Source: Eimeria necatrix (taxonomy: Eukaryota > Apicomplexa > Conoidasida > Eucoccidiorida > Eimeriidae). From it: a stretch of DNA of 16,395 bases. The notes beneath the pieces are model-generated. The model had not been told where the DNA came from. It did not search any database and was given only the letters and a program-made list of their open reading frames with translations. A program made the position numbers and the translations under genes. This document shows, one piece after another, positions 16,070-16,395 of this stretch. Positions within the stretch are counted from its first letter, which is position 1, and each line of letters starts with the position of its first letter. Location of the stretch: contig NW_013654647.1 in the NCBI RefSeq assembly GCF_000499385.1, positions 1 through 16,395 on the forward strand, written 5' to 3'.

Positions 16070-16395
16070 ATGCATTCTTAAGCCTTAATTCCAGTCCTCC
16101 AGATTGCACTTTCGCAGTGGGCCACTGGAGAGCAGCCTACAAGAGCTTCACTGGAGTACCCCCAGCTTACAAAGACGACAAGCAGCTTTACAAAAATCAA
16201 GACAGCATTTACTTCGTCACTCTATGCAACCCTTCAAAAGATGCGACTGCAGACTGCAGGGTCGTCACATGCACTGAAACAACGACGCCTCAATCCCGGC
16301 AAGGCCAAGAAGGATCAGCAACACAGCGACACGGCTACGCATTGCTATGCATGACCACACCCGACGTACTCAAAGAAAACGAATCTGCTCCCTTC
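16070..16395 (+). pseudogene. SAG-family copy 3, exon 3 (5'-defective, runs off window)
   Basis: From about 16102 the frame reads DCTFAVGHWRAAYKSFTGVP, then YFVTLCNPSKDATADCRVVT, then HGYALLCMTTPDVL, ending APF at the last base, where copies 1 and 2 have PF just before the exon 3 donor. The spacing DC to DC is 50 residues and then 5 to the next Cys, the same as in the other copies. A fifth cysteine replaces the conserved Tyr of the YNPS block. The frame is open back to 15961. The AG sites nearest the homologous start (16069 and others) do not give phase 0 as in the paralogues; only the CTAG at 15957-15960 does. No exon 1 fits in the 200 bp after copy 2, and exon 2 is a relic, so I call it a probable pseudogene despite the clean exon 3. 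The 3' end and exon 4 are outside the window. Confidence 0.6.

Overview
The window looks like nuclear DNA of an apicomplexan of the genus Eimeria, probably an avian species. Three things point there: dense CAG/CTG trinucleotide tracts that read as Ala, Gln and Ser runs, short GT-AG introns, and a tandem array of six-cysteine surface antigen (SAG) genes of the kind known from Eimeria. I cannot fix the species from sequence alone.

There are two compositional halves with a sharp border near 7,530. The left half (about 1-7,530) is saturated with CAG/CTG tracts, so all six frames stay open for long stretches and most open frames are shadows. I favour minus-strand readings for two long frames (1463-2590 and 3034-5058), because there the tracts read as Ala, Gln and Ser and non-repetitive helical or coiled-coil sequence lies between them. 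A weaker minus-strand frame lies at 5417-6013. None of the three has a recognisable function. A plus-strand fragment at 1-123 may be the C-terminal end of a gene that starts outside the window.

The border itself lies inside a plus-strand gene for a Romo1/Mgr2-type subunit of the mitochondrial TIM23 import complex. At least three exons (7528-7681, 8425-8514, 8679-8819) are well supported, and a probable upstream exon lies at 7168-7255. Its CTG-rich intron ends in a splice acceptor made by the last repeat unit.

The right half is nearly free of repeats. After about 2.7 kb with no gene that I can support (8820-11583) come SAG copies in head-to-tail order on the plus strand. Copy 1 (11584-12709, 252 aa) and copy 2 (14489-15684, 263 aa) each have four exons with identical intron phases (1, 0, 2), a signal peptide, six cysteines at matching positions and a hydrophobic GPI-type C-terminus. 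Copy 3 keeps an intact exon 3 running off the window end. Its exon 2 survives only as a relic with stop codons, and no exon 1 is visible, so it is probably a truncated or decaying copy. It also carries an extra cysteine.

The gene models were built by hand from splice consensus and paralogue comparison. No transcript data or database search was available.
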